64,000 nucleotides of DNA from Burkholderiaceae bacterium (GTDB taxonomy: Bacteria; Pseudomonadota; Gammaproteobacteria; Burkholderiales; Burkholderiaceae_C): contig JACKLI010000001.1 of NCBI GenBank assembly GCA_024235995.1, positions 620,001-684,000 of the forward strand, in the 5' to 3' direction. The notes below the pieces were generated by a model. It worked only from the letters and a program-made list of their open reading frames with translations. It was not told the origin of the DNA and did not search any database. The position numbers and the translations under genes are program-made. Positions 50,509 to 58,510 of this stretch are shown in pieces (positions within the stretch are counted from its first letter, which is position 1; every line of letters starts with the position of its first letter).

Positions 50509-50979
50509 ATGCCCATCACCCAAGACAGCGCCGTCACCCTGGCCTACAAGATCACCGACGCCACCACCGGCAAGCCGCTGGACGCGGGCACCACCAGCTA
50601 CCTGCACGGCGGCTACGACAACCTGTTCCCCAAGGTCGAGGCGGCGTTGGCCGGCCAGGACGTGGGCCACCGCGTCGAGCTGGAGCTGGCCGCCCAGGAC
50701 GCCTTCGGCGCGCGCGACGAGGCGCTGGTGCGCACCCTGGCCAGGAGCGAGTTCCCGCCCGGCGTGAAGGTGGGCGGCCAGCTGCAGGGCGCGGGGCCCG
50801 ACGGCCCGGTGGTCTACAACGTGGTCAAGATCAAGGGGCCCGTCGTGCACCTGGACGGCAACCACCCGCTGGCAGGGCACGCCATTCGCTTTGCCGCCAC
50901 GGTCAAGGCCGTGCGCGCGGCCACCGCCGAGGAGATCGCGCACCGCCACGTGCACGGGGCGCACGGGCATCACCATTGA
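50509..50979 (+). CDS. slyD: SlyD-like FKBP-type peptidyl-prolyl isomerase
   Basis: 156 residues. The FKBP domain is split by an insert-in-flap domain: VTLAYKITDATTGKPLD, GGYDNLFPKVEAALAG, then VELELAAQDAFGARDE and VHLDGNHPLAGHAIRF. The C-terminus is His-rich (HRHVHGAHGHHH), a metal-binding tail as in SlyD. It probably acts as a cytoplasmic folding helper and nickel-binding protein. The ATG at 50509 fits the family start; the frame extends ten codons upstream. Confidence 0.88.
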   Translation: MPITQDSAVTLAYKITDATTGKPLDAGTTSYLHGGYDNLFPKVEAALAGQDVGHRVELELAAQDAFGARDEALVRTLARSEFPPGVKVGGQLQGAGPDGPVVYNVVKIKGPVVHLDGNHPLAGHAIRFAATVKAVRAATAEEIAHRHVHGAHGHHH

Positions 50980-50995
50980 CCGATGCTTTTGTTTT

Positions 50996-51040
50996 GATAG
51001 CTGCTTGCGCTTGTTCAATGCGGGCCAGAACCCGATTTGA
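50996..51040 (+). repeat. Dispersed 45-bp repeat, copy 1
   Basis: Starts GATAGCTGCTTGCGCTTG and continues through GCGGGCCAGAACCCGATTTG. Aligns with copies at 52552, 57860 and (inverted) 61937. Confidence 0.7.
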
Positions 51041-51075
51041 TTCGTAACGCCAGCCCCGCGCCCCGCCCCACCGGC

Positions 51076-52314
51076 ATGCCCGCCCACCCGCACGCCAGCA
51101 CGCACGCCCTTGCGCCGCGCCAGGCCTGGGCCATGCTGCTGGCGCTGGCCTGCGCCTTCGTGCTGAGCCAGGCGTTCCGCTCGCTGGCGGCCATCATGGG
51201 CCCGCCGCTGATGCGCGAGCTGGGCCTGAGCGCCAGCGAGCTGGGCAACTGGTCGGCGGCCTACCACCTGGCCTTCGGCGTGATGCAGGTGGCCATGGGC
51301 ATCTCGCTGGACGTGTGGGGCGTGCGCCGCACCATCCTGCTGGCCTTTCCCCTCACCGTGGCCGGCGCGGCGCTGTCGGCGGGCGCGCGCAGCTACGAGG
51401 TGCTGATGGCCGGGCAGCTGCTGATCGGCACCGGCTGCTCGCCCGCCTTTCTGGTCTGCACCGTGTTCACCAGCCGGCACTTCGCGCCCGAGCGCTTCAC
51501 CGCCGTGTCGGGCACGGTGATGAGCATCGGCTACCTGGGCATGCTGCTCACGGCCACACCGCTGGCCTGGCTGATCGAGCGCAGCTCGTGGCGCTGGGGC
51601 TTTGCCGTGCTGGCGGGCGCCGCGCTGGCGGCCTGGCTGCTGATCGCCTGGCGCGTGCACGAGCCCGCGCCCGCCCCCGGCGCGGCGCCCGTGCGCGCCT
51701 CGCCGCTGGACGCGCTGCGCGGCCTGCTGGGCCTGTTCAAGCTGCCGCACACCCTGGGCATGGTGGCCTACGGCATGGTGGCGTACGCCAGCTTCATCAC
51801 CATCCGCGGCCTGTGGCTGGGGCCGCTGCTGGTCGAGCGCGCCGGCTTTTCGCTGCTGGCCAGCGGCAACGTCGCACTGGGCATGACGCTGGCCAGCATC
51901 GGCAGCCCGGCGCTGTTCGGCCGCATCGCGCCCAGCGGCCGCGGGCGCCAGCGCTGGCTGCTCACCATGGCGCTGGTGGCGGCCCTGCTGGTGGCCACGC
52001 TGGGCCTGGTGCAAGTCGCCTGGGTGGACGTGGCGCTGCCGGTGCTGTACGGCCTGTTGTCGGGCTTCACCGTGCTGCAGCACGGCTACGTGCACGAAAG
52101 CTACGCGCCGGCGGTGCGCGGGCGCGCGCTGTCGCTGCTGACCATGGCGATGTTTCTGGGCGTGGCGCTGATGCAGTCCGTCAGCGGCCTGGTGGCCGGC
52201 TGGGCCCCCGCGCTGGGGCTGGAGCCCTTCAGCGCCGCGCTGCTGTCCATGTCGGCGCTGCTGCTGGCGGGGGCGGCGGCGTTCGGGTGGCTGCCGCGCG
52301 CCGTGACGAGTTGA
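51076..52314 (+). CDS. Major facilitator superfamily transporter
   Basis: 412 residues with about 12 hydrophobic segments. It is MFS-like: SLAAIMGPPLMRELGLSASELG, then the VWGVRRTILL signature region between TM2 and TM3 and a symmetrical second half. The start at ATG 51076 is a choice; an earlier TTG at 51037 is in frame but overlaps the dispersed repeat. Substrate unknown; the closest type in my memory is the anion/nitrate or sugar-phosphate groups, without confidence. Confidence 0.82.
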   Translation: MPAHPHASTHALAPRQAWAMLLALACAFVLSQAFRSLAAIMGPPLMRELGLSASELGNWSAAYHLAFGVMQVAMGISLDVWGVRRTILLAFPLTVAGAALSAGARSYEVLMAGQLLIGTGCSPAFLVCTVFTSRHFAPERFTAVSGTVMSIGYLGMLLTATPLAWLIERSSWRWGFAVLAGAALAAWLLIAWRVHEPAPAPGAAPVRASPLDALRGLLGLFKLPHTLGMVAYGMVAYASFITIRGLWLGPLLVERAGFSLLASGNVALGMTLASIGSPALFGRIAPSGRGRQRWLLTMALVAALLVATLGLVQVAWVDVALPVLYGLLSGFTVLQHGYVHESYAPAVRGRALSLLTMAMFLGVALMQSVSGLVAGWAPALGLEPFSAALLSMSALLLAGAAAFGWLPRAVTS

Positions 52315-52360
52315 CACCGACAACGGCCCGCCCCGGCCGCATCGGGGGCATACTGGCCGC

Positions 52361-52528
52361 ATGAGCAAGACCCTGTTGACCCTTCCCGTGGCCAGCGCCC
52401 TGCTGGCCACCGCGCTCGCCCTGCTGGCCGGCTGCACCGAGCTGCCGCGCAACCCCGACGCCGCCGCGCGACCGGGCGTGACGGTGTACGGCACGGTGGA
52501 CGCGGGCGTCAGCCGCACCGGCAAGTAG
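52361..52528 (+). CDS. Small lipoprotein (55 aa)
   Basis: 55 residues. Signal peptide KTLLTLPVASALLATALALL, then the lipobox LLAGC (Cys near residue 25) and a 30-residue mature tail (GVTVYGTVDAGVSRTG). It is 46 bp after the MFS gene. It resembles the small, poorly characterised lipoproteins that precede porin-like genes in this family, but I name no function. Confidence 0.6.
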   Translation: MSKTLLTLPVASALLATALALLAGCTELPRNPDAAARPGVTVYGTVDAGVSRTGK

Positions 52529-52551
52529 CCGGCGTCGATAGCTATTTGTTT

Positions 52552-52597
52552 GATAGCTGATGACGCTTGGCGGACACCGGCCACAGCCCGATTGGAC
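52552..52597 (+). repeat. Dispersed 45-bp repeat, copy 2
   Basis: GATAGCTGATGACGCTTGGC followed by CACCGGCCACAGCCCGATTG. Preceded by a second partial GATAGCTATT (52537-52546). Confidence 0.65.
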
Positions 52598-52617
52598 ATG
52601 AAAAGCCCGGCCCGCCC

Positions 52618-52947
52618 ATGTTCCGCCTGACGCAAGCCCCCAACCTCGCCATCGCCCAGGTCTGGGCCGACCTGCTGTGCGAGGCCGGCTACGCGGCGAC
52701 GGTGGAGCGGCGCTACCTCAGCAGCATCGCCGGCGAGCTGCCGCCCGACCAGTGCCGCCCCGAGATCTGGCTGCGCCACGCCGAGCACGAGGCCGCCGCG
52801 CGCCAGCTGCTGGATGACCTGGCCCACCTGCCGCAGCGGCGCTGGCACTGCGCGCGCTGCGGCGAGTGGGTGGAAGGCGGCTTCGAGCAGTGCTGGAACT
52901 GCGGGGCGTGGATGCCGCGCGACGAAGCCGAACCCGCCACGCGGTGA
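52618..52947 (+). CDS. DUF2007-like zinc-ribbon protein
   Basis: 109 residues. The N-terminal part (RLTQAPNLAIAQVWADLLCE through the EIWLRHAEHEAAARQLL helix) matches the DUF2007 ferredoxin-like fold. The C-terminus has two CxxC pairs (CARCGEWV, CWNCGAW), a zinc ribbon. It is small, cytoplasmic and possibly regulatory. The start is the ATG at 52618; the frame extends upstream into a repeat. Confidence 0.7.
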   Translation: MFRLTQAPNLAIAQVWADLLCEAGYAATVERRYLSSIAGELPPDQCRPEIWLRHAEHEAAARQLLDDLAHLPQRRWHCARCGEWVEGGFEQCWNCGAWMPRDEAEPATR

Positions 52948-53017
52948 GTCATCGCCGCACCAGCCCCCGACTCGGTCGACTGGGGCGCCGCGTCATCGGC
53001 GCCCATGCTTGAATCGA

Positions 53018-53611
53018 TCAGCGCTTGCGCGACCGGCCCAGCCAGCCGACGCCAACCAGAGTCAGGCTGAGCAGAACCAAGGCACCCTCTCCCAATGTCG
53101 GCACCGGTGCAATCGCTGCCGGCGCAGCAGCCCCGCGGACGACCAACTGCTCATAATTGGAATCTTCTCCGGGCGCCGCCCAATGATCCCCACCCTGTCC
53201 CAGGCCATCACCCCAATCGCAATGGTGGTAGCTGGTGGAAAAATATGGCGCCGCACAGGCGGCGGGTCCTGTCGAGTTCGCGCCGTTAAAAGTTGCACCA
53301 CTGACAGGATCGGTGCCGCCCTGCGGCACGTTGGCGCCCGCCTTCATGAAGTCGGTGGCCAGCGGCGCGTTGGCCAGTTCACCCGCCGTAGGCAAACGCC
53401 AGCCTTGGGTCGACTGATAGCTCAGATCGAAGCTACTACTAGCAGCCGACACCGGAGAAGCCCAAGCCCAGTCCAGGCCCCCCTTGGTGATGTAGGCGCT
53501 GGCCGGCACCGGTGAATCCAGAAAGGCCGCCGACGCGCTGAGGGCGACGCTGCCCAAGCCGAGCAGCACGAGGTGCCGGGCTGAACGAATCAACGAATGC
53601 ATCCCCATCAT
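53018..53611 (-). CDS. Secreted protein with a CTERM-type sorting signal
   Basis: 197 residues. A signal peptide (about 1-28, ending SASA) is followed by a Trp/Gly-rich domain (QGWRLPTAGELANAPLA, HHCDWGDGLGQGGDHW), similar to domains found in surface proteins. The C-terminus, VPTLGEGALVLLSLTLVGVG then RSRKR, is the tripartite motif, helix and basic cluster of IPTL/PEP-CTERM-like exosortase substrates. AAGGAG precedes the start. It would be processed at the envelope by an exosortase not present in this window. Confidence 0.75.
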   Translation of the reverse strand: MMGMHSLIRSARHLVLLGLGSVALSASAAFLDSPVPASAYITKGGLDWAWASPVSAASSSFDLSYQSTQGWRLPTAGELANAPLATDFMKAGANVPQGGTDPVSGATFNGANSTGPAACAAPYFSTSYHHCDWGDGLGQGGDHWAAPGEDSNYEQLVVRGAAAPAAIAPVPTLGEGALVLLSLTLVGVGWLGRSRKR

Positions 53612-53862
53612 CCTCTCTCCTTGTCAAAAATCAGAGCGTGCCCGCAAGCGACATAGGCGCTGCATGCCTCGCGCCGCTTTTAGCCGTTGCATTTTGTCAT
53701 TGCAAGCCGGATGGAGACAAAGAGTTTTTTTGACCTATATCATTATCTCAATGACAAAAGCCAGACCGTTGCACCCAATGGTTGATGCATTTTTACTGCA
53801 TTCGATCATCTTCCTGTCGGTGGAACAATGAACGGCGCCCGTAGGCTGTTGCCCACCCACCG

Positions 53863-54423
53863 TCACTTCCAGCGCAGCGGCTCCACGCCGACGCTGCCGC
53901 GCGCGCTGGACAGGGTCAGCACGCCTTCGTGCAGCGTGGCCTGCAGCTGCATGCTGCGCTCGGCCAGCTGCGCCAGCGCCTGGGCGTCGGCGGCGGCGAT
54001 GCGCCACACCTGCAGCTTGTCCAGCCGCGCCAGCTTGCCCTCGATGCCGCGCCACCACACCTCGGCGGCCGGGCCGTGGGCGTAGACGATGACCTGGTCG
54101 GCCTTGCTGCAGGCCTTGGCCAGCGGCTTGTCCTCGGGCTGGCCGACCTCGATCCACAGGCGCGTGCGGCCGGTGAAGTCCTGCAGCTGCACGTCGGGTT
54201 CGTCGGGGCTTGACAGGCCCGCGCCAAAGCCGATGCGCGCGTCACCGCCGCACAGGGCCTGCACCTGGTGGGCGTTCAGCGCCAGCGCGGCCAGCCGCAC
54301 CATCATGCGCTCATCGGTCTCGCTGGGGTGGCGCGCCAGCGTCAGCTGCAGGTCGGTGTAGTGGCCGTGGTCGATGTCGGCCAGCTGAACGTCGGCCTTG
54401 AAGATGGTCGCCTTGAGGGCCAT
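53863..54423 (-). CDS. yaeQ: YaeQ family protein
   Basis: 186 residues. The sequence LKATIFKADVQLADIDHGHY, HPSETDERMMVRLAALAL and RTRLWIEVGQPEDKPLAKAC is characteristic of YaeQ, whose PD-(D/E)xK-like fold has been solved but whose role is unclear (once thought to suppress rfaH). Its start overlaps the purB stop, so it is cotranscribed with purB. Confidence 0.92.
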   Translation of the reverse strand: MALKATIFKADVQLADIDHGHYTDLQLTLARHPSETDERMMVRLAALALNAHQVQALCGGDARIGFGAGLSSPDEPDVQLQDFTGRTRLWIEVGQPEDKPLAKACSKADQVIVYAHGPAAEVWWRGIEGKLARLDKLQVWRIAAADAQALAQLAERSMQLQATLHEGVLTLSSARGSVGVEPLRWK

Positions 54424-55799
54424 CAGACGCGCCGCGCCAGCTCGGCCGCCTGCCCCACGTAGGTGGCGGGCGTGAGCGCCAGCAGGCGGTCCTTCTCGGC
54501 CTGCGGGATGTCGAGCGCGCGGATCAGCCCGTGCAGCGCCTCGCGCGTGACCTGCTGGCCGCGCGTGACTTCCTTCAGCTTCTCGTACGCGCCGGGCACG
54601 CCGAAGCGGCGCATCACGGTCTGGATGGGCTCGGCCAGCACCTCCCAGGCGCCGTCTAGGTCAAAGGCCAGGCGCTCCGCGTTCAGCTCCAGCTTGTTCA
54701 GCCCCGTCAGCAGCGACTGGTAGGCCAGCACCGCATGGCCCAGCGCCACGCCCATGTTGCGCAGCACGGTGGAGTCGGTCAGGTCGCGCTGCCAGCGGCT
54801 GATGGGCAGCTTGTCGGCCAGGTGGCGCAGCAGCGCGTTGGCCAGGCCCAGGTTGCCCTCGGCGTTCTCGAAGTCGATCGGGTTGACCTTGTGCGGCATG
54901 GTGGAGCTGCCGATCTCGCCCGCCTTGGTCTTTTGCTTGAAGTAGCCCAGGCTGATGTAGCCCCACACGTCGCGCGCCAGGTCGATGCACACGGTGTCGG
55001 CGCGCGCGATGGCGTCGAACAGCTCGGCCATGTAGTCGTGCGACTCGATCTGGGTGCTGTAGGGCTGGAACGCCAGGCCCAGCCCGGCGGGCTCGTCGGC
55101 CTCGACCACGCGGCGGCTGAAGGCCTCCCAGTCGAACGCCGGCCAGGCCGCCAGATGCGCGTTGTAGTTGCCCACGGCGCCGTTCATCTTGGCCAGCAGC
55201 CGCACCTGCGCGATGCGCTCGCGCGCGGCCTGCAGGCGCACCACGACGTTGGCCAGCTCCTTGCCCACCGTGGTGGGGCTGGCGGTCTGCCCGTGCGTGC
55301 GGCTGAGCATGGGCACGCCGGCGTGCTGGTGGGCCAGCGCGCGCAGGCGCTCGATCACCGCATCCAGCCCCTGCAGCAGCACGGCGCGCCCGGCCTTGAG
55401 CTGCAGCGCGTGGCTGGTGTTGTTGATGTCCTCGCTGGTGCAGGCGAAGTGCACGAACTCGGCCGCGGCCTGCAGCTCGGGCTGGCCTTCGAACTTGCCC
55501 TTGATCCAGTACTCGACGGCCTTGACGTCGTGGTTGGTGGTGCGCTCGATGGCCTTGATGGCGGCACCGTCGGCTGCGGAAAAATCGCGCAGCAGGCCCA
55601 GCAGGTAAGCGCGCGCGGCAGGCGACAGCGGCTTGAACTGCTCGAAGCCCGCGTCGGACAGGGCAACGAACCAGGTCAGCTCGACCTGCACGCGATAGCG
55701 CATGTAGCCCAGCTCGCCCATGTGCGGGCGCAGGGCGTCCAGCTTGGCGGCGTAGCGCCCATCGAGCGGCGAGAGAGCGGTGAGCGCGGTCAGATCCAT
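54423..55799 (-). CDS. purB: Adenylosuccinate lyase
   Basis: 458 residues, full length. The N-terminal LTALSPLDGRYAAKLDALRP and the signature GSSTMPHKVNPIDFENAEGN (about residues 295-314) are typical. The enzyme performs two steps of purine synthesis: SAICAR to AICAR, and adenylosuccinate to AMP. The start is at 55799; the 29 codons of open frame upstream are unlike PurB. It is coupled to yaeQ by an overlap. Confidence 0.95.
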   Translation of the reverse strand: MDLTALTALSPLDGRYAAKLDALRPHMGELGYMRYRVQVELTWFVALSDAGFEQFKPLSPAARAYLLGLLRDFSAADGAAIKAIERTTNHDVKAVEYWIKGKFEGQPELQAAAEFVHFACTSEDINNTSHALQLKAGRAVLLQGLDAVIERLRALAHQHAGVPMLSRTHGQTASPTTVGKELANVVVRLQAARERIAQVRLLAKMNGAVGNYNAHLAAWPAFDWEAFSRRVVEADEPAGLGLAFQPYSTQIESHDYMAELFDAIARADTVCIDLARDVWGYISLGYFKQKTKAGEIGSSTMPHKVNPIDFENAEGNLGLANALLRHLADKLPISRWQRDLTDSTVLRNMGVALGHAVLAYQSLLTGLNKLELNAERLAFDLDGAWEVLAEPIQTVMRRFGVPGAYEKLKEVTRGQQVTREALHGLIRALDIPQAEKDRLLALTPATYVGQAAELARRV

Positions 55800-55897
55800 G
55801 GCGCCGATTGTAGAAGCGCCCTGTCGCCCCCGGCCCCGCGCGCTGCCCCTAAAATGGCGGCGCCCCGGGGCTTCCCGGCCATCCACAGCAACGCTCC

Positions 55898-56524
55898 ATG
55901 ACCATGCGATTGATCGGTGCCATCACCAGCCCCTACGTGCGCAAGGTGCGCGTGGTGCTGGCCGAGAAGAAGCTGGACTACCAGTTCGTGCAGGAGAACG
56001 TCTGGGCCGACGACACCGCCATCGCCAGCGCCAACCCGCTGGGCAAGGTGCCCTGCCTGGTGATGGACGGGCAGGACGCGGTGTTCGACTCGCGCGTGAT
56101 CGTGGACTACCTGGACACGCTCTCGCCGGTGGGCAAGCTGATCCCGCCGCCCGGACGCGAGCGCGTGGAGGTCAAGACCTGGGAGGCGCTGGCCGACGGC
56201 CTGCTGGACGCGGCCATCCTGGCGCGGCTGGAAAAGACCTGGCCCGGCCGCGCCGAGGGCGAGCGCAGCCAGGCCTGGATCGATCGGCAGATGGGCAAGG
56301 TGGACAGCGCGCTGGCGGCGATGAGCGCCGGCCTGGCCGACAAGCCCTGGTGCGCGGCAGGCGTGCACATGACGCTGGCCGACATCGCCGTCGGCTGCGC
56401 GCTGGGCTACCTGGATTTCCGCTTTGCCGAACTCGACTGGCGCGCGCGCCACGCCAACCTGGCGCGCCTGCTGGACGACCGGCTGATGCTGCGCGCCAGC
56501 TTCGTCGACACCCGCCCCGAATAA
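55898..56524 (+). CDS. Glutathione S-transferase (YibF-like)
   Basis: 208 residues. The N-terminal thioredoxin-fold domain (MRLIGAITSPYVRKVRVVLAEKK, catalytic Ser near residue 10; NPLGKVPCLVM with cis-Pro; FDSRVIVDYLD) is followed by the all-helical domain. It resembles E. coli YibF. It may detoxify electrophiles or reduce disulfides; substrate unknown. It is divergent from purB with a 98-bp promoter region between them. Confidence 0.9.
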   Translation: MTMRLIGAITSPYVRKVRVVLAEKKLDYQFVQENVWADDTAIASANPLGKVPCLVMDGQDAVFDSRVIVDYLDTLSPVGKLIPPPGRERVEVKTWEALADGLLDAAILARLEKTWPGRAEGERSQAWIDRQMGKVDSALAAMSAGLADKPWCAAGVHMTLADIAVGCALGYLDFRFAELDWRARHANLARLLDDRLMLRASFVDTRPE

Positions 56525-56878
56525 ACCCCGCCGCCTGGCCCGCCCGCCCATGGAGGCGGGCTGGTGCACGGCCCGCGCCGGGCCAATCCACGCCCCCAAA
56601 ACAAACGCGCCGCATCGGCCCGAAGGCGGATGCGGCGCGGCCAGAATAAAAATGCTGCCGAGGCGGCCTGAAGCGAAGGAGGAGGAGGGAGGGAGGAGGA
56701 AAAGCGCTTCAGGTTTTCAGTCGGCGTGAAGCCCAAAGGGCTCGGCAGCGTCAAGGCAATCGGAGGAGTCATTCACGCGTTGCAGCCGTGCGAGCCGCCA
56801 AGATACTGCAAAGTTCCGACGGTGGGCCTTGGCCTGGGTAAAAAAATGTGAAGCGGGGCCGCGCGCTGCGGCAGGATT
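56525..56878. other. Gene-free interval with terminator hairpin
   Basis: 354 bp between convergent genes. A 10-bp stem (GCGCCGCATC at 56607-56616 with 56629-56638) is followed on the minus strand by a T-rich stretch, so it may terminate the leftward oxidoreductase operon. The rest includes a GA-rich run (56678-56700). No gene is seen. Confidence 0.6.
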
Positions 56879-58510
56879 TCACGCCAGCGCCGCCCCGGCG
56901 GCATCGCCCAGAGTGAAGGCCTCCTCGAAGATCGAATAGCCCGACCAGTCGGCGTGGGCAAAAGCCAGCCGCGGTGCGTCGTCGAAGATCAGCGGCACCG
57001 CCACGGTGCGGGCGCGCCCGGCGCTGGCGGCTGCACGCACCTGTGCCACCTGCGCCAGCGTGCCCGGCACCGGCACCGCCATGGCGTGGCCGTAGCGCAC
57101 CAGGTCCATGCGCAGCGTCTTGTCGATCAAATCGGGGTGGGCGGCGCCCAGCTCGGCCAGGATGGCGTCGCGCCAGTCGGTCCAGGGGCGCTGCAGCAGC
57201 TGCGCACGGCCGTCCGGCACGTCGCCCAGCGCGCGGTAGTAGGTCAGCACGGTGGGGCCGGGCACGGGCGACAGGCTTTGGTGCCGGGCGTCCACGTAGC
57301 CCAGGCCGGCCGCGCCGTACAGCACGTTGTCCCAGCTGGGCGCGGCGCCGGGGCGGTCCTGCAGCGGCGCGCGCAGGCGCAGGTTGGCCACCAGCCAGGG
57401 GGCGGTGCGCAGCCCCTGGGCGCGGGCGCGCAGGGCAGCGGGCGCCGGGTCCGCCACGCGCGCGGCCAGCCACGCCGGCAGCGCCACCACCGCCTGCCGC
57501 GCCTGCCAGCGCTCCAGCCGGCCGCTGGGCGCGTGCAGCGCATCCACCGTCACGCCGTGGCGGTCGGGCGCGATGCGGCCCACCACGCGCGCGGCCTGCA
57601 GGCGCTCGCCCAGCGGCGCGGCCAGGCGCTCGGCCAGCCAGCCGTTGCCCTGCGGCCAGGTCAGCACGGCCTCGTCGTCGTCGCCGGGCGCGTCCTGGCC
57701 CGGCGCCTGAAAGCCGTGCCGGCTGGCAAAGTAGTGCAGGCCGGCCCAGGCCGACACGCTGGCCAGGCCCGCGCCGTAGTCGTCACGGCAGCAGTAGTCC
57801 AGGTACCAGCGCAGGGGCGCGTCGTCCAGCCCGCTCTGCGTCAGCCATGCTTCGAATGTGATAGCGTCTTGCGCAAGCTGGATGCCGGCGAAAGACGATT
57901 TTTGCACTGGAATGGCGTAGTGCGCGGCCTGCTGCGCGGCACGCACCAGCTGGGCAAAGCGGCGGTACTGCGCCAGCGTGCCCTCGCCCACGCCCTGCAC
58001 GGGCAGCAGCCCGGCCTGCCACTGGCCGCCAAAGAACAGGCGCTCCTGCGGGCTGTGGCACAGGGCCTGCTCGTCGTACTGCCAGCGCCCGGCCACGCGC
58101 TGGCGCAGGCCCAGCTCCTCCAGCAGGTCCTGCACGGCGGGCGCGTCGTCGCCCGGCAGCGGCAGGTAGTGCGCGCCCTGCGGGCAGGCGATGCCCATCA
58201 CCTGGGTGCCGCGGCTGTTGCCGCCGGCGCGGTCTTCCAACTCCAGCAGGGCGAAGTCCTCGTGCCCGGCCCGGCGCAGCGCGCGCGCGGCGGCCAAGCC
58301 GGCAATGCCGCCGCCGACGATGAGGGTGTGCACGCGCCGCTGCACGTCGGGCGCGCGCGTGGGCCAGGGCTGGCGCAGCAGGTGGCCGCGCGCATCGCCG
58401 ATGCCGGTGAAGCCGCCGTCGATGGCATCCGGCGCCGGCCGCGCGCAGGCCGCCGCCAGCGCCGCGCCAGCCCCGGCGGCCAGCACCGAGCGGCGGCGCA
58501 GGGCCGTCAT
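56879..58510 (-). CDS. FAD-dependent amine-oxidase-type oxidoreductase
   Basis: 543 residues. The N-terminus LRRRSVLAAGAGAALAAAC looks like a Tat signal with a lipobox, so the protein is exported folded. The FAD-binding LIVGGGIAGLAAARALRRAG lies near residue 65, and the C-terminal LAFAHADWSGYSIFEEAF is like amine oxidases. It overlaps the spermidine-synthase-like gene (ATGA at 58507-58510), suggesting a polyamine-related role. Around residues 203-217 (KSSFAGIQLAQDAITF) the coding sequence contains a dispersed 45-bp repeat in frame. Confidence 0.85.
   Translation of the reverse strand: MTALRRRSVLAAGAGAALAAACARPAPDAIDGGFTGIGDARGHLLRQPWPTRAPDVQRRVHTLIVGGGIAGLAAARALRRAGHEDFALLELEDRAGGNSRGTQVMGIACPQGAHYLPLPGDDAPAVQDLLEELGLRQRVAGRWQYDEQALCHSPQERLFFGGQWQAGLLPVQGVGEGTLAQYRRFAQLVRAAQQAAHYAIPVQKSSFAGIQLAQDAITFEAWLTQSGLDDAPLRWYLDYCCRDDYGAGLASVSAWAGLHYFASRHGFQAPGQDAPGDDDEAVLTWPQGNGWLAERLAAPLGERLQAARVVGRIAPDRHGVTVDALHAPSGRLERWQARQAVVALPAWLAARVADPAPAALRARAQGLRTAPWLVANLRLRAPLQDRPGAAPSWDNVLYGAAGLGYVDARHQSLSPVPGPTVLTYYRALGDVPDGRAQLLQRPWTDWRDAILAELGAAHPDLIDKTLRMDLVRYGHAMAVPVPGTLAQVAQVRAAASAGRARTVAVPLIFDDAPRLAFAHADWSGYSIFEEAFTLGDAAGAALA
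57860..57904 (+). repeat. Dispersed 45-bp repeat, copy 3, inside a gene
   Basis: GATAGCGTCTTGCGCAAGCT followed by GCCGGCGAAAGACGATTTTT. It aligns with copies 1 and 2 over its whole length and lies in frame within the oxidoreductase gene. Confidence 0.6.

Noticed and set aside
50272..52848. An 858-codon minus-strand frame
   Set aside because: Antisense to the SlyD and MFS genes; His/Gln/Arg-rich with no domain.
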